Positions 8,204 through 17,221 of a stretch of 64,000 nucleotides of DNA are shown one piece after another (positions within the stretch are counted from its first letter, which is position 1; the number at the start of each line of letters is the position of its first letter). Under the pieces are notes generated by a model. That model was not told the origin of the DNA. It did not search any database and saw nothing but the letters and a program-made list of their open reading frames with translations. This DNA is from Salipaludibacillus sp047795645. Lineage in GTDB: Bacteria; Bacillota; Bacilli; Bacillales; Salisediminibacteriaceae. The position numbers were made by a program, and so were the translations under genes. The stretch lies in contig NZ_CP181045.1 of assembly GCF_047795645.1 (NCBI RefSeq), forward strand, positions 3,596,001 to 3,660,000, in the 5' to 3' direction.

Positions 8204-9796
8204 CTATAACCAAGATGGTTTAGGTTCTATTCGTTTTGGTTTTTTAACTTTTTCTATAATTTCCCAAACACCTGCAAGACTATCTGGTGCATCGTCATGT
8301 CGTGCTTTAGGATTCCAATCTTTAATCTGTAAATTGTACTCTTGACTATCTCTATTAAATTTTATAACTCCGTTTGCAATGTCTGGTTGCAGTTGCATAA
8401 TTCTAACTTCCTTGTTCGTTCTCGGTTTCACTGGCTTGGTACGAACATGATAAATACCTTCATCTTTTAATCGTTTCTTTAGATCATTCAATATGTATTC
8501 TTGGAAAAGTACACTTTCAAAAGCCAAGACATCTAAACTGTCATATTGCTTTACTTTTTCTACGATCAAATCAATTAATTTATCTGGTGTGATCCGCTTA
8601 ATTGTGCCATCCACCACATATTTATATCCTGTGACTTTGTGCTTTGCTAAAATTGTAATGGCTGAATAATCTCCATTACGTTTTCCCATAGCAGGATCGA
8701 CAAACATTGCTAAATTACAATCATTTAAGTCTGGTAGGCTATCCCAGTATTGAATATCTTTAAAAATGTAATTATCTGATCCTCTTGGCTGACATTGCAT
8801 TTCTTTATAAAATGAACTTTCACCATCATCGACAAGTTTCCTCATTAGGAAATAGTAATCAAATTTTTCTTCCCACAAAACTCTCGTCTCTTTTAACATT
8901 TCATCTTTGTTTGCAATAAAAAAATCATGAGCAGTTTGCTCACGATTCTTGTCTTCTAGTGAAGTATAAAGTTTTCGCCAACCTGCCCACAGATCAGATC
9001 GCTCTGCCCACTCTAAAATAGATTGGAAAAATAATTGTTTATATCCAGTGGTTTCTGGTGAGAGAAGTTCGGATAAAATATCTTCTTGGTGCAGGACTGT
9101 ACCTACAACTAGGACACGAGTATTTTCGTCCCCTGCATTTAACAGAGAATCTTTATATGTATTCGCTAATTGTTGCCTTTGACTATCAGACTCAGCCACT
9201 TTATCTTTAATGAGATCATCACACAAAATTAATTGCGCTCTATGCTCTTTGTATCTAATCCCTCTTATCGAACCGTCAATCCCACGAATTGTCAAACATG
9301 TATCATTGTTGAGCCATATTTCGTCAAAAGCCCATTTTTTAGATGATTTAAGTTTTCCAAAGTCTTCAATAATTGCATCATTGGAAGTTAACTCATCTTT
9401 AATCATATTCAAAAATGGAATTGCAGTATCTTCTGTTGCGGAAACAATTAAAATAAATTGTAATTTTTTATATAAGAGAATATTAAGCGGAAACAAGAAA
9501 CTTGATAAAGTTGATTTTCCGTATCCTCTTGGGACGCCTACAACCATCCGTTTTCCTTCATTTTTAAGTAGCCAATCTAATTCTTCCATCAAAGTATCAT
9601 GAAACTGACAGAATTTTTTAGAAAAATATTTTGGGAAATATGCTTGTGCAAAGTAGGCGATGTCAATTTCACCTAGCATCTGACGTAATCCATGTTTACC
9701 AGTTAACGGATATTGTTCGATAAGTGCTGTAATTTCATCATCGGTAAAATGTAATTTAAGATGCTTAATTAATAATTCTTGGTCATTAACTTTCAA
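8204..9796 (-). CDS. Terminase large subunit (TerL)
   Basis: A 530-residue protein with an N-terminal ATPase and a C-terminal nuclease. Walker A is GVPRGYGKST (about residue 86), Walker B is LILCDD (about residue 200), and the coupling region has VVGTVLH. The RNaseH-like nuclease shows FVDPAMGKRNGDYSAI and a final DAPDSLAGV aspartate. It packages DNA through the portal encoded next door. An imperfect hairpin (9840-9868) lies just upstream. Confidence 0.93.
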   Translation of the reverse strand: MKVNDQELLIKHLKLHFTDDEITALIEQYPLTGKHGLRQMLGEIDIAYFAQAYFPKYFSKKFCQFHDTLMEELDWLLKNEGKRMVVGVPRGYGKSTLSSFLFPLNILLYKKLQFILIVSATEDTAIPFLNMIKDELTSNDAIIEDFGKLKSSKKWAFDEIWLNNDTCLTIRGIDGSIRGIRYKEHRAQLILCDDLIKDKVAESDSQRQQLANTYKDSLLNAGDENTRVLVVGTVLHQEDILSELLSPETTGYKQLFFQSILEWAERSDLWAGWRKLYTSLEDKNREQTAHDFFIANKDEMLKETRVLWEEKFDYYFLMRKLVDDGESSFYKEMQCQPRGSDNYIFKDIQYWDSLPDLNDCNLAMFVDPAMGKRNGDYSAITILAKHKVTGYKYVVDGTIKRITPDKLIDLIVEKVKQYDSLDVLAFESVLFQEYILNDLKKRLKDEGIYHVRTKPVKPRTNKEVRIMQLQPDIANGVIKFNRDSQEYNLQIKDWNPKARHDDAPDSLAGVWEIIEKVKKPKRIEPKPSWL

Positions 9797-10039
9797 TTAA
9801 ATCTGATTCCTCCTTTTGCAAAATAAGCCAACTCAAAACAACCCTCCTACAGGAAAAGCAAGGGGGTTTAAGGAAAAACTGTACAGAGGACTGTTTTCAG
9901 ATGGCTTTGGTTTGATTGGGTTGGGGGGGTCGAAAGTTAAAAAATAGTCCGAAAATGTTTGAGGTGTAGTCCCCCACAATCTCACCATCTCAAAGTATCT
10001 ACCCCCACCCCCTTTGATCCACTTCCGTTTTTTTCCATC

Positions 10040-10440
10040 ACTATATTTACGTGTCCTGACGTATGCTCACTTTACTTGTCCACTGTCCACATTCTAATTT
10101 GTACGCACTACACCACACTTGTCTGTACTACTCATCTATTGCATATGTACTGTATGTATGTACCTTGTGTAATGTACTATGTACCCTGTTGTGTGTGCTT
10201 GCTATGTGCCTGTGTACCCTGCGTGTGTTGTGTGTACCTTGTATGTGTTATACCTATATACGTACCATCATGTGTGTAGTACACCTGTTTATGTGTGTGT
10301 ACTCATGCATGTGTGTACTATGTACCTTGTGTATACCTGCTGTGTGTATGATATGTGTGTCTGTATCCTCATGTATCTATTGGTTGCTACCTTACTATTT
10401 AGCGTGTGTACTATTTGTACTGTTGCTTATAAATGTACTC
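10040..10440. repeat. TG/CA low-complexity tract in the TerS-TerL spacer
   Basis: About 400 bp in which the plus strand is built almost entirely from TGTG, TGTAC, TATGTAC and CCTGTGTAC-type words, in no strict period. Frames in it stay open only because stop codons are rare in such sequence; the products would be Cys/Val/Tyr-rich and lack ribosome binding sites, so it is treated as noncoding. Alternating pyrimidine-purine steps make it flexible and possibly Z-forming. Together with 10476-10667 it fills a 1.1-kb gap (9797-10908) where SPP1-like phages usually have almost none. The rest of the gap (9869-10039) holds a G-run and nothing recognisable. Confidence 0.6.
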
Positions 10441-10475
10441 GTAGCAATTGGATTAAGGATACAGATACAAATCAG

Positions 10476-10667
10476 AAACGAGAAAACGAAAGAAACCTAA
10501 TTCATAAAATGAGATTTATTCTTTGTTTAAAACGAGAAAATTAGTCTTGATAAAACGAGAATTTTATCCTGTTATAAATGAGAAATTCTTTTTATTAAAA
10601 CGAGAAAAACCCTTTTTCGTAAACGAGATTTTTTTCTTATCAAAAACGAGAAAATCCTTTTTTTACA
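10476..10667. repeat. Iteron-like array: eight AAAYGAGA motifs with 22-23 bp period
   Basis: The motif AAA(C/T)GAGA recurs with its C/T at 10479, 10510, 10533, 10556, 10579, 10601, 10624 and 10647. The last seven are spaced 23, 23, 23, 22, 23 and 23 bp, about two helical turns, with T-rich filler between them. All copies have the same orientation on one DNA face. The array lies between the terminase genes, about 240 bp from TerS, which suggests a terminase recognition (pac) site or a replication origin. Not a CRISPR: the repeats are too short and the spacers are not unique complex sequence. Confidence 0.75.
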
Positions 10668-10908
10668 TTGATTCATACATCATTAATTTATTCATTTAAT
10701 GTATATGGCATTCATACTTTATTGCGTAAAATAATCATTTGATGTAATAAAGTATTATAAATATCGTGTGTAAACCTTGTTACAATAGGGTTTTGATTAT
10801 TACGATAAAATTATATGGTATACACTTTTTATACATCGTTGATATAACAGGCTTTTGATGTTTTTACAACGTGATTTATAATTTTAAAAATGCATAAAAC
10901 TTTCAAGA

Positions 10909-11295
10909 TTATTCTTTGTTTTCTTTCTGTTTTAAGAGTTGGATCATCGCATTCTTTGATTCTGATTCATCTGTTTTAACAGTAACTTCTTGTGTCTGAT
11001 TCCAACCAGAGTGCATCAACAAATTCTCTAACGCTCTTAGTTTGACCATATCATTCTTAGAGTTGTTACCAAGTTTTTCGAGTGCTCTTATGTAGTCCTC
11101 CGCTTTATCCTTTAGTTCTTGTTTTAGATAAGCATCTCTTAGCCTATTCATTTCTTCTAATTTTGCCTTGAACTCAGCATCTTTTAACCATGCATAGATT
11201 GTAGTTCGACTTACTTGTAGTTCTTCTGCGATTGCTTTAACAGTTATGTTTCTCTGCGCTAAAAGTTCAATTGCTCTTAATTTCTTGTCTGGCAT
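10909..11295 (-). CDS. Terminase small subunit (TerS)
   Basis: A 128-residue protein with an N-terminal helix-turn-helix (NITVKAIAEELQVSRTTIYA, about residues 14-35) followed by a long helical oligomerisation region. This is the normal build of TerS proteins that recognise the packaging site. The ATG at 11295 has AAGAGG 8 nt upstream; a GTG three codons earlier is less well placed. It is separated from TerL by 1.1 kb of noncoding repeats that are candidate binding sites. Confidence 0.8.
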   Translation of the reverse strand: MPDKKLRAIELLAQRNITVKAIAEELQVSRTTIYAWLKDAEFKAKLEEMNRLRDAYLKQELKDKAEDYIRALEKLGNNSKNDMVKLRALENLLMHSGWNQTQEVTVKTDESESKNAMIQLLKQKENKE

Positions 11296-11416
11296 ATTTT
11301 TCACCTCTTATCTTTTTGAAACTTTTGGGACATGTTCATATTTGTTTGGATTTACTAATCAAAATTTGTATTTCATGTTATTATTAGGTAAACAAATAAT
11401 GCTTAGGAGGGCTTTT

Positions 11417-12106
11417 ATGAATAACACAATGAGATGGAAATGGTACAAGGTATTTTTCGATTTGAAAATAGAAGATTTCCACAATTACATCGAAACTATG
11501 GAAGACAGTATTGAATCTCAAAAATCTTCTCTTGAAGAACGATTTAATAAAGAATCTCATCATATAACCGACCCTGAACATAAACAAGAACTTTATGAAC
11601 ATATGTTTATGGATGAATACGAATCTCTTAATAAACATTATCCACAAATTCTCAGAAAATCACTTTTTATTTCGCTATACTCATTTATGGAATCAGAATT
11701 AAAAACCATTGCTGAAAATGTTGAAGAGAACACTTCAACCAATATTAGATTAGTAGACATAAGCTATAGTGGGACACAAAAATACTTTTTTTATATTAAA
11801 AATGTAAATAATATTAAGATAGGCATAGATCAGAATACCATGAAGAAATTTATTAAATACAACTCTCTAAGGAACTACTTTGTTCACAATGACTCAGCTT
11901 CAATTAAGCAAAAACAGTATAATGATTTAAAAGCACTCCCTTTTGTAACATTTAAAAAATTTGCAGCAGTTGATCCTTCTATTAATAATGAGAATTGGTA
12001 TAATGTTAAATGCTTAACAGAAGACTTCAACAAGCATTACTTAGAATTAATTTCTCTTTTTTTCGATGCACTATTTAATGCACTCAGTGAGTTGGAAGAC
12101 AATTAA
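11417..12106 (+). CDS. HEPN-like protein, probable prophage cargo
   Basis: A 229-residue protein; the ATG is preceded by AGGAGG at 11405. It is the only plus-strand gene within the late region and ends at its own terminator. The middle has an ILRKSLFISLYSFMESELK helix and then SLRNYFVHND, which contains R-x4-H, the catalytic motif of HEPN ribonucleases (MAE_28990/RiboL-PSP-like groups). Such proteins often act in abortive infection or toxin-antitoxin systems. No antitoxin partner is seen beside it. Family placement rests on the motif and helical context only. Confidence 0.55.
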   Translation: MNNTMRWKWYKVFFDLKIEDFHNYIETMEDSIESQKSSLEERFNKESHHITDPEHKQELYEHMFMDEYESLNKHYPQILRKSLFISLYSFMESELKTIAENVEENTSTNIRLVDISYSGTQKYFFYIKNVNNIKIGIDQNTMKKFIKYNSLRNYFVHNDSASIKQKQYNDLKALPFVTFKKFAAVDPSINNENWYNVKCLTEDFNKHYLELISLFFDALFNALSELEDN

Positions 12107-12133
12107 AAGGGGAGAGGATCTTCATTCCCCTTT
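12106..12133. terminator. Bidirectional terminator between convergent genes
   Basis: AAAGGGGA (12106-12113) pairs with TCCCCTTT (12126-12133) across a 12-nt loop. It lies between the plus-strand HEPN-like gene and the minus-strand zinc-ribbon gene and could stop transcripts from both. Confidence 0.65.
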
Positions 12134-12156
12134 GTATAGATTAAACATCAGTATTA

Positions 12157-12489
12157 TTAACTCCACGAGAACATTCCTTTTAACATTTCAGTCAATGCCC
12201 TAGCTTCATCTTGCAACCTCTTATTCTCATCCGATAAAACTTTTTTCTCTTCACGATTTCTCACTGTATCCAACATATGCATCGTCATCTGATTATGTCG
12301 ATACTTAGTGATCAAATCATTGATCTCTTTATAGTCGGCACTGACAAAATATTTAAGTGAACACTTCCTACAATTGAAAAAATTAAACTCAACTATATTC
12401 CCTCTATATTCGCCCATTTTCTCAGACTTCATTTTTTTTATTTCGAATTTATGATTGCAATTATCACAAATAATCTTCTTATTTTTCAT
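12157..12489 (-). CDS. Zinc-ribbon phage protein of unknown function
   Basis: A 110-residue protein with two CxxC knuckles (CDNC near residue 9, CRKC near residue 40), predicted to bind zinc, followed by a charged helical coiled-coil C-terminus (RNREEKKVLSDENKRLQDEA). It overlaps the end of the upstream HTH gene by 11 bp, so the two are probably co-expressed. It may bind nucleic acid or protein; no family is recognised with confidence. Confidence 0.6.
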   Translation of the reverse strand: MKNKKIICDNCNHKFEIKKMKSEKMGEYRGNIVEFNFFNCRKCSLKYFVSADYKEINDLITKYRHNQMTMHMLDTVRNREEKKVLSDENKRLQDEARALTEMLKGMFSWS

Positions 12490-13712
12490 CTAATAAACTC
12501 CTTAAAGAAGCAATTCTATTTTCAACTAATCCAACAATTTTATATAAATCTTTGTTTTTAATCCTCTTTGAAGAATTAATTGCTACAATATCATCAGCAT
12601 CCATTTCAAATAAAAGATTACTCAAAAAATCATTATCCACTCTTGATTTAATCCATTCTTCTAATAATCCATTCTGTTCATCTATACGCTCATCTTCAAT
12701 CTCAACGATCTCCATAAACGACTCAAAAAAGTTAATCTCCTTCATATAATTCATCTCTCTCAAACTCAATTTTGGCACTTGATCATAAGCATCCTCAACA
12801 CGCTTTTTTAACCGTTGTCTGTTATGATCAATTGCTGACTCAGTGTAAGGTTTACACTCATTTGGCAACTGATTATATGGGATTGTGTAATCATCATTTC
12901 TGTCCCTTTGAAACAGCTTCATCACATTTAAGTATCTTATCTGTCCTGCTGTCAATACTTTGTCATGCTCACCTCTAAACCAATCTAAAAAATGACTTCC
13001 TATATAATCATTACGTATGTAAAACAGGTTGCTTTCCTCACCTAATTCATCCATTAAAGGGAAATCTCCATCTTCTGTACTGGCGACCTCATCCAAACTT
13101 TTTGTCACTGGTTTGCACCACTCTGCTTCGCCATCTATCTCAACCTTGTAACTGTTATTAATTTTATTAGCGTAATTGTGTAAATCTGTTTTTATAATTT
13201 TATTAATATTGTCATGCATAATCGTATTTTCCTTCGTTCCACTAATTACAACCTTTGACCACTCAAAATCACTGTTAATAGGTTTAAATGTCATTACTTT
13301 TTTTGTCACACTAAACATAATCATCGACATAAAATCATCATTCTCATTATTAAAAAGCCATCCATAACTTTTCCAGAGCGACCCGATAAAACGTCTTGAT
13401 TTAGGTGTTGATACCTCGAATTGTGTCACAATACTTGATCTACCATTATCTTTAATTTTTTTCACAAAGTAATCATCCAAAAATTGTAATCTATATTCTG
13501 TTGTTTTATCATCAATTTTAGTAATTTTAGTTTCGTCCTCTTTCTCTACATAAACAGGGAAGTTTTCTGGAGCTATTTCTTCCATTCTGCAATTTCCATT
13601 TTCGTCAATTTGAATCTCAGACCATCGCTCACCGCTATTAATCCTAGTTATAGCTGTCCTAGCGACACCAAACAATTTAGATATTTCCTTATGAGTTAAT
13701 TTTGCTGCCTGT
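12479..13712 (-). pseudogene. HTH phage regulator-like gene, 3' part (split by IS21)
   Basis: The large 3' part of a gene interrupted after codon 20 by the IS21-family element. Removing the IS and one CCTGT copy restores one frame: MAKRNKLSVQDVIDIKRLLQ joined to AAKLTHKEISKLFGVARTAI, about 429 residues. The start has a helix-turn-helix (KEISKLFGVARTAITRIN). Residues about 270-330 contain a second possible DNA-binding segment (LTAGQIRYLNVM ... RQRLKKRVEDAYDQV) resembling sigma region 4. An initiator inside the IS end could give a product with 17 replaced N-terminal residues, which keeps the HTH. Likely a phage transcription regulator; the exact family is not recognised. Confidence 0.7.
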
Positions 13713-13849
13713 TGTTTTTGATAAGTTAATTTTGAGCCACTTTTAGGTGTTTCGATCACATGAAAAATGAGCCACACAATTTCCAATTTCAATAATCTCT
13801 CTTATGATAGATAGTGACCAAACTACTTCATACTGAGAGGAAGAAAAGG

Positions 13850-15376
13850 ATGATTGATATGGCTCAATATTATAATATCAAATATTTAAAAGAGGTTGAA
13901 GGTTTATCGGAAAGAAGCATCGCAAAAAAGCTTGGTATTTCAAGGAATACCGTAAGTAAATATCTTAATCAATCAGAACTCCCCACGGCGATTAATAGAC
14001 AAAGAATCTATGGATCCAAACAATATTCAGATGAAACGAAACGAGTATTGCCAATCATCGATCAGTGGCTAGAAGATGATTTGAAGCATTGGGCGAAACA
14101 AAAACATACGGCAGCTAGAATCTATAAGAGACTCGTTGATGAGTATGCATTTAAAGGCTCGGCATCTAATATTCGAAAAGTGGTTGCTAAGCGTAGAAAG
14201 AAACTTCAAAAAGTATTTATTCCTTTGGAATTTCAACTGGGACATCAATTTCAATTTGACTGGGGTGAAGCTGATATTATTCTTCAAGGCCGAATCCTAC
14301 GGGTTTATCTCTTCTGTATTCAGTTATCCGCTAGTCGCATGCGATTTGTTAGGGCCTATCTTCACGAGAAACAAGAAGCCTTTCTCGATGGTTTTGTTCA
14401 TGCCTTTGAATTCTTTGGAGGAATACCAACAGAAGGACTCTATGACAATCTGAAAACGGCAGTACAAAAAACTTTAAAAGGAAGAGATCGCATAGAGCAA
14501 GAGACATTTCTCGCTCTACAAGCCCATTATTTATTTAAATCAGAGTTTTGTAATGTTCGTTCTGGAAATGAAAAAGGACGAATCGAAGGGACGGTTGGTT
14601 ATATTCGAAGAAATGCCTTCGTTCCACTTCCGGCAGTTCAATCAATGGAAGAGTTAAATGATTCCTTGAAAGAATGGTGTTTAAAGGAATCAGAAAGGAC
14701 CATGGTTCCAAATTCCAAAGAGACTGTGGCTCAAATGTGGGAGAAAGAAAAAGGTTATCTACAGGCCCTTCCTGATCAGGTTTTTGAAGCGTGTAAGTTG
14801 GTATCATGTCAGGTGAATAAAACGTCTTTAGTTACAATTGAGACCAATCAATACTCTGTTCCATGTCAATTTGTCGGAAAAGCTGTTTGGGCAAAAATTT
14901 TTGTCGATCAGGTGATCATAGTGGCTCAAAATCAAGTGATCGCAGAACATTCTCGATCTTATGAACGAAATCAAATGTTTACGAATCTTGATCATTATCT
15001 TGACGCTCTACTTAATAAGCCGCGGGCAATAAGAGATGCACACGCCTTTCACTCTTCTGAGATCCCAGACGTATTCAAACGGTATCATCGTAAGATGAGA
15101 GAACAAGAAGGAGCGATTGGAGATCAAAAGTTCATCCGTCTTCTCCTCTTACATCGTGAGATTGGCTTGCCCAAGTTAACTCAAGCTTTAATCGAAGCTG
15201 AGAAGACTCACGTATTTCGCTATGAGGTGGTTCACGATATGATTCAACAACTTACAAATGAGGGCGTGATCATTCATGACCTTTCAAGAGAAAAAACGCC
15301 TACGAGTTTACTAGACTATAAAGTTCAAAAGTCGAACGTAGAACAATACGGTTTACTGACAGGAGGGAAGAAATGA
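13850..15376 (+). CDS. istA: IS21-family transposase IstA
   Basis: A 508-residue DDE transposase. The N-terminal HTH (LSERSIAKKLGISRNTVSKYL) is followed by the integrase core, with the first Asp in FQFDWGEAD, the second in EGLYDNLKTAV and the Glu in EKGRIEGTVGYIRRN. The ATG at 13850 has GAGAGG 9 nt before it; an in-frame GTG at 13814 has none. The stop overlaps the istB start (ATGA). With IstB it carries out cut-and-paste of a circular or tandem intermediate. Confidence 0.93.
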   Translation: MIDMAQYYNIKYLKEVEGLSERSIAKKLGISRNTVSKYLNQSELPTAINRQRIYGSKQYSDETKRVLPIIDQWLEDDLKHWAKQKHTAARIYKRLVDEYAFKGSASNIRKVVAKRRKKLQKVFIPLEFQLGHQFQFDWGEADIILQGRILRVYLFCIQLSASRMRFVRAYLHEKQEAFLDGFVHAFEFFGGIPTEGLYDNLKTAVQKTLKGRDRIEQETFLALQAHYLFKSEFCNVRSGNEKGRIEGTVGYIRRNAFVPLPAVQSMEELNDSLKEWCLKESERTMVPNSKETVAQMWEKEKGYLQALPDQVFEACKLVSCQVNKTSLVTIETNQYSVPCQFVGKAVWAKIFVDQVIIVAQNQVIAEHSRSYERNQMFTNLDHYLDALLNKPRAIRDAHAFHSSEIPDVFKRYHRKMREQEGAIGDQKFIRLLLLHREIGLPKLTQALIEAEKTHVFRYEVVHDMIQQLTNEGVIIHDLSREKTPTSLLDYKVQKSNVEQYGLLTGGKK

Positions 15377-16131
15377 TGGCCACAACAACGTTACTCCTGG
15401 AGCATATGACGAAACAATTAAGAACGCCTACGATCGCTCAAAACTACGAATCTCTCGCAAGAGAGGCTGAAGAGCGGAACCTTAGTTATGAAGAGTACTT
15501 GTTAGCTTTATTAGATTTGGAAGTGAAAACACGAGAAGAAAATTTAAAACAACGACGACTTAAACAAGCTACTTTTCCCGTTCATAAAACGTTAGATACC
15601 TATGACTTTAGTTTAATGCCCAGCTTAAACCGAAACCGATTTTTAACGTTAGGCCAAGGTGATTTCGTAGAAAAAAAAGAGAATATCATTTTCCTTGGTA
15701 ACAGTGGGACAGGGAAATCTCATTTAGCAACAGGAATAGGTATTGAAATGATTCAAAATGGATACAAAGTCAAGTTTATAACAGCATCAGAATTGGTAGA
15801 AGAACTATTGATGGCAAAGGAAGAACATAAACTAAATGCTCTCGAAAAGAAGTGGCTCAAATTAGATGTGATCATTATAGATGAACTCGGATATGTGCCC
15901 TTTTCAAAGGTAGGATCAGAGCTATTATTTCAATTTTTCTCCAGTCGATATGAACGTGCGAGTGTCATCATTACAACCAACTTAGAATTCAGTGAATGGA
16001 CGAGTTTATTTGGCGATGACAAGATGACAGCAGCTCTTTTAGATCGACTCACTCATCGATCACATATACATTTATTAAATGGCGAATCATATCGTTTTAG
16101 GCAAAGTATGAAACAGAATGAAGGAGGCTAA
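15373..16131 (+). CDS. istB: IS21-family helper ATPase IstB
   Basis: A 252-residue AAA+ ATPase of the DnaC/IstB type. Walker A is LGNSGTGKSH (about residue 112) and Walker B is VIIIDELGYV (about residue 173), followed by IITTNLEF sensor-1 and a basic C-terminal helix. It is preceded by AGGAGGG and starts within the istA stop. IstB remodels target DNA and gives target selectivity to IstA. Confidence 0.95.
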   Translation: MMATTTLLLEHMTKQLRTPTIAQNYESLAREAEERNLSYEEYLLALLDLEVKTREENLKQRRLKQATFPVHKTLDTYDFSLMPSLNRNRFLTLGQGDFVEKKENIIFLGNSGTGKSHLATGIGIEMIQNGYKVKFITASELVEELLMAKEEHKLNALEKKWLKLDVIIIDELGYVPFSKVGSELLFQFFSSRYERASVIITTNLEFSEWTSLFGDDKMTAALLDRLTHRSHIHLLNGESYRFRQSMKQNEGG

Positions 16132-16262
16132 AGAACATGCGAAAGTTGGGAGAGGGTTGCCCCTCCCAACTTCCAATCCTACCCATTAATGGGTGGACAA
16201 AGATGACAAGTGGCTCACTTTTAAAGTGATCGCTGTGGCTCAATATTATGTTGACAAAAACA

Positions 16263-16323
16263 CCTGTAACAATCGCTTTATATCAATAACGTCTTGGACG
16301 CTCAATTTATTCCTTTTCGCCAT
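16263..16323 (-). pseudogene. 5' part of the IS21-split HTH gene
   Basis: Encodes MAKRNKLSVQDVIDIKRLLQ, then is cut at the IS21 right end. The ATG at 16323 overlaps the end of the preceding gene by 17 bp and has AAGGG about 10 nt upstream. It continues in frame with the sequence at 13707 and below once the IS and one CCTGT copy are removed. Confidence 0.8.
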
Positions 16324-16738
16324 TTTTCAACAACCCTTGTGCAAAGAGCTTAAATCCTTCACTGTCGCTATTAAAATCTAAATCAATATCCATAAAAGGA
16401 TATTCCGTTTCTAATTCTCTTGCTAAGTCCCATATTTTGCGATATTTTAATTCCATCTCTAATGCTACTTGCTCGGCTAAATTATATTCTTCGTCTGACA
16501 TTTCGACTCTATCATCTGGTTTCAAGTTAAAAATAACCTTACCATCAAAATCAACAACATTAATATCGTTGATATTATCGGGATCAATCAAAACCCATTC
16601 AGCATGCACATTACATAAGTCAATACTTTTATTTTCATCCACATATGTAAAGAATCTCGCTAAATCTGCTTGATCAACCTCAAATTTATACTCTATTCCA
16701 TTTTCCATTTCTAAATTTAATACTTTATTTTTTTTCAT
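16307..16738 (-). CDS. Phage protein of unknown function (143 aa, acidic)
   Basis: A 143-residue acidic protein (VDENKSIDLCNVHAEWVLIDP ... MDIDLDFNSDSEGFKLFAQG). The ATG at 16738 has AAGGGG about 10 nt upstream. Strand pattern in the first half and helices in the second half are predicted by eye. It lies directly upstream of the IS-split regulator and overlaps it, so it was probably co-transcribed with it. No family is recognised. Confidence 0.6.
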   Translation of the reverse strand: MKKNKVLNLEMENGIEYKFEVDQADLARFFTYVDENKSIDLCNVHAEWVLIDPDNINDINVVDFDGKVIFNLKPDDRVEMSDEEYNLAEQVALEMELKYRKIWDLARELETEYPFMDIDLDFNSDSEGFKLFAQGLLKNGEKE

Positions 16739-16937
16739 TTTAAACAAACCCCTTTGTTTTTAATGTACATTCCAATGTATATTTATTATTGTATTTCCTT
16801 TTACTTAATAACTTTTATCCAATATAAAAAGCATCTGCCATTTGACAAATGCTTTAAATAATTTATTAAGTTGTAATTAATGCTCTTATTCATAAAATAA
16901 ATATATGTAAAAACGATACTATTTCCTTTAAAATAAT

Positions 16938-17150
16938 TTATTCTGTTTCAAATTCAATGTCTAAATCTGGTCTTTTAAGTTTGAATTTAATTTTTTTATT
17001 TCTCAGGGTATAAAGACCCCCTAATACCCCTCCTATAACTAATGCCTCTTTAGGGTGTTTCCTTATTGCATCCCCAAGCGCTATACCTACAGCTACCCCA
17101 ACTTCTTTCATATTTTCAACATTACGAAGAGCTTTGTTTATTTCTGACAT
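16938..17150 (-). CDS. Small glycine-rich membrane-type phage protein
   Basis: A 70-residue protein with a helical start, a weakly hydrophobic glycine-rich stretch (EALVIGGVLGGLYTLR, about residues 35-50) that may be a membrane segment, and a charged tail alternating Lys and Asp (KFKLKRPDLDIEFETE). Monocistronic spacing on both sides. Function unknown. Confidence 0.55.
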   Translation of the reverse strand: MSEINKALRNVENMKEVGVAVGIALGDAIRKHPKEALVIGGVLGGLYTLRNKKIKFKLKRPDLDIEFETE

Positions 17151-17221
17151 CTCTATACCACTCCTTCTCTATAATTTATATCTAATATAACATTTTAAAT
17201 AGATTTAGTAGTAAGAAGGGT

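Larger units (their letters stand above)
13713..16262 (+). mobile_element. IS21-family insertion sequence with 5-bp target duplication
   Basis: A 2550-bp element. Both ends begin TGTTTTTG and share TTGAGCCAC at the same distance from the terminus, with internal repeats of TGAGCCAC nearby. CCTGT flanks it on both sides (13708-13712 and 16263-16267). It carries istA and istB in the standard overlapping order and a hairpin (16143-16172) after istB. Insertion is in the prophage HTH gene. The clean target duplication and intact transposition genes suggest a recent event. Confidence 0.9.

Noticed and set aside
10063..10544. Two long overlapping plus-strand reading frames in the TG-rich tract
   Set aside because: They exist because the tract lacks stop codons; products are Cys/Val/Tyr-rich low complexity, without ribosome binding sites, and two frames are open at once.
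10476..10667. CRISPR array
   Set aside because: The repeated core is only 8-11 bp, the intervals are 11-15 bp of T-rich sequence, and no cas genes are present.
13719..16256. Shorter IS21 boundaries beginning at TGATAAG / ending TTGACA
   Set aside because: These ends give no direct repeat; extending 6 bp on each side gives matching TGTTTTTG ends and a 5-bp CCTGT duplication that also restores the host gene frame.
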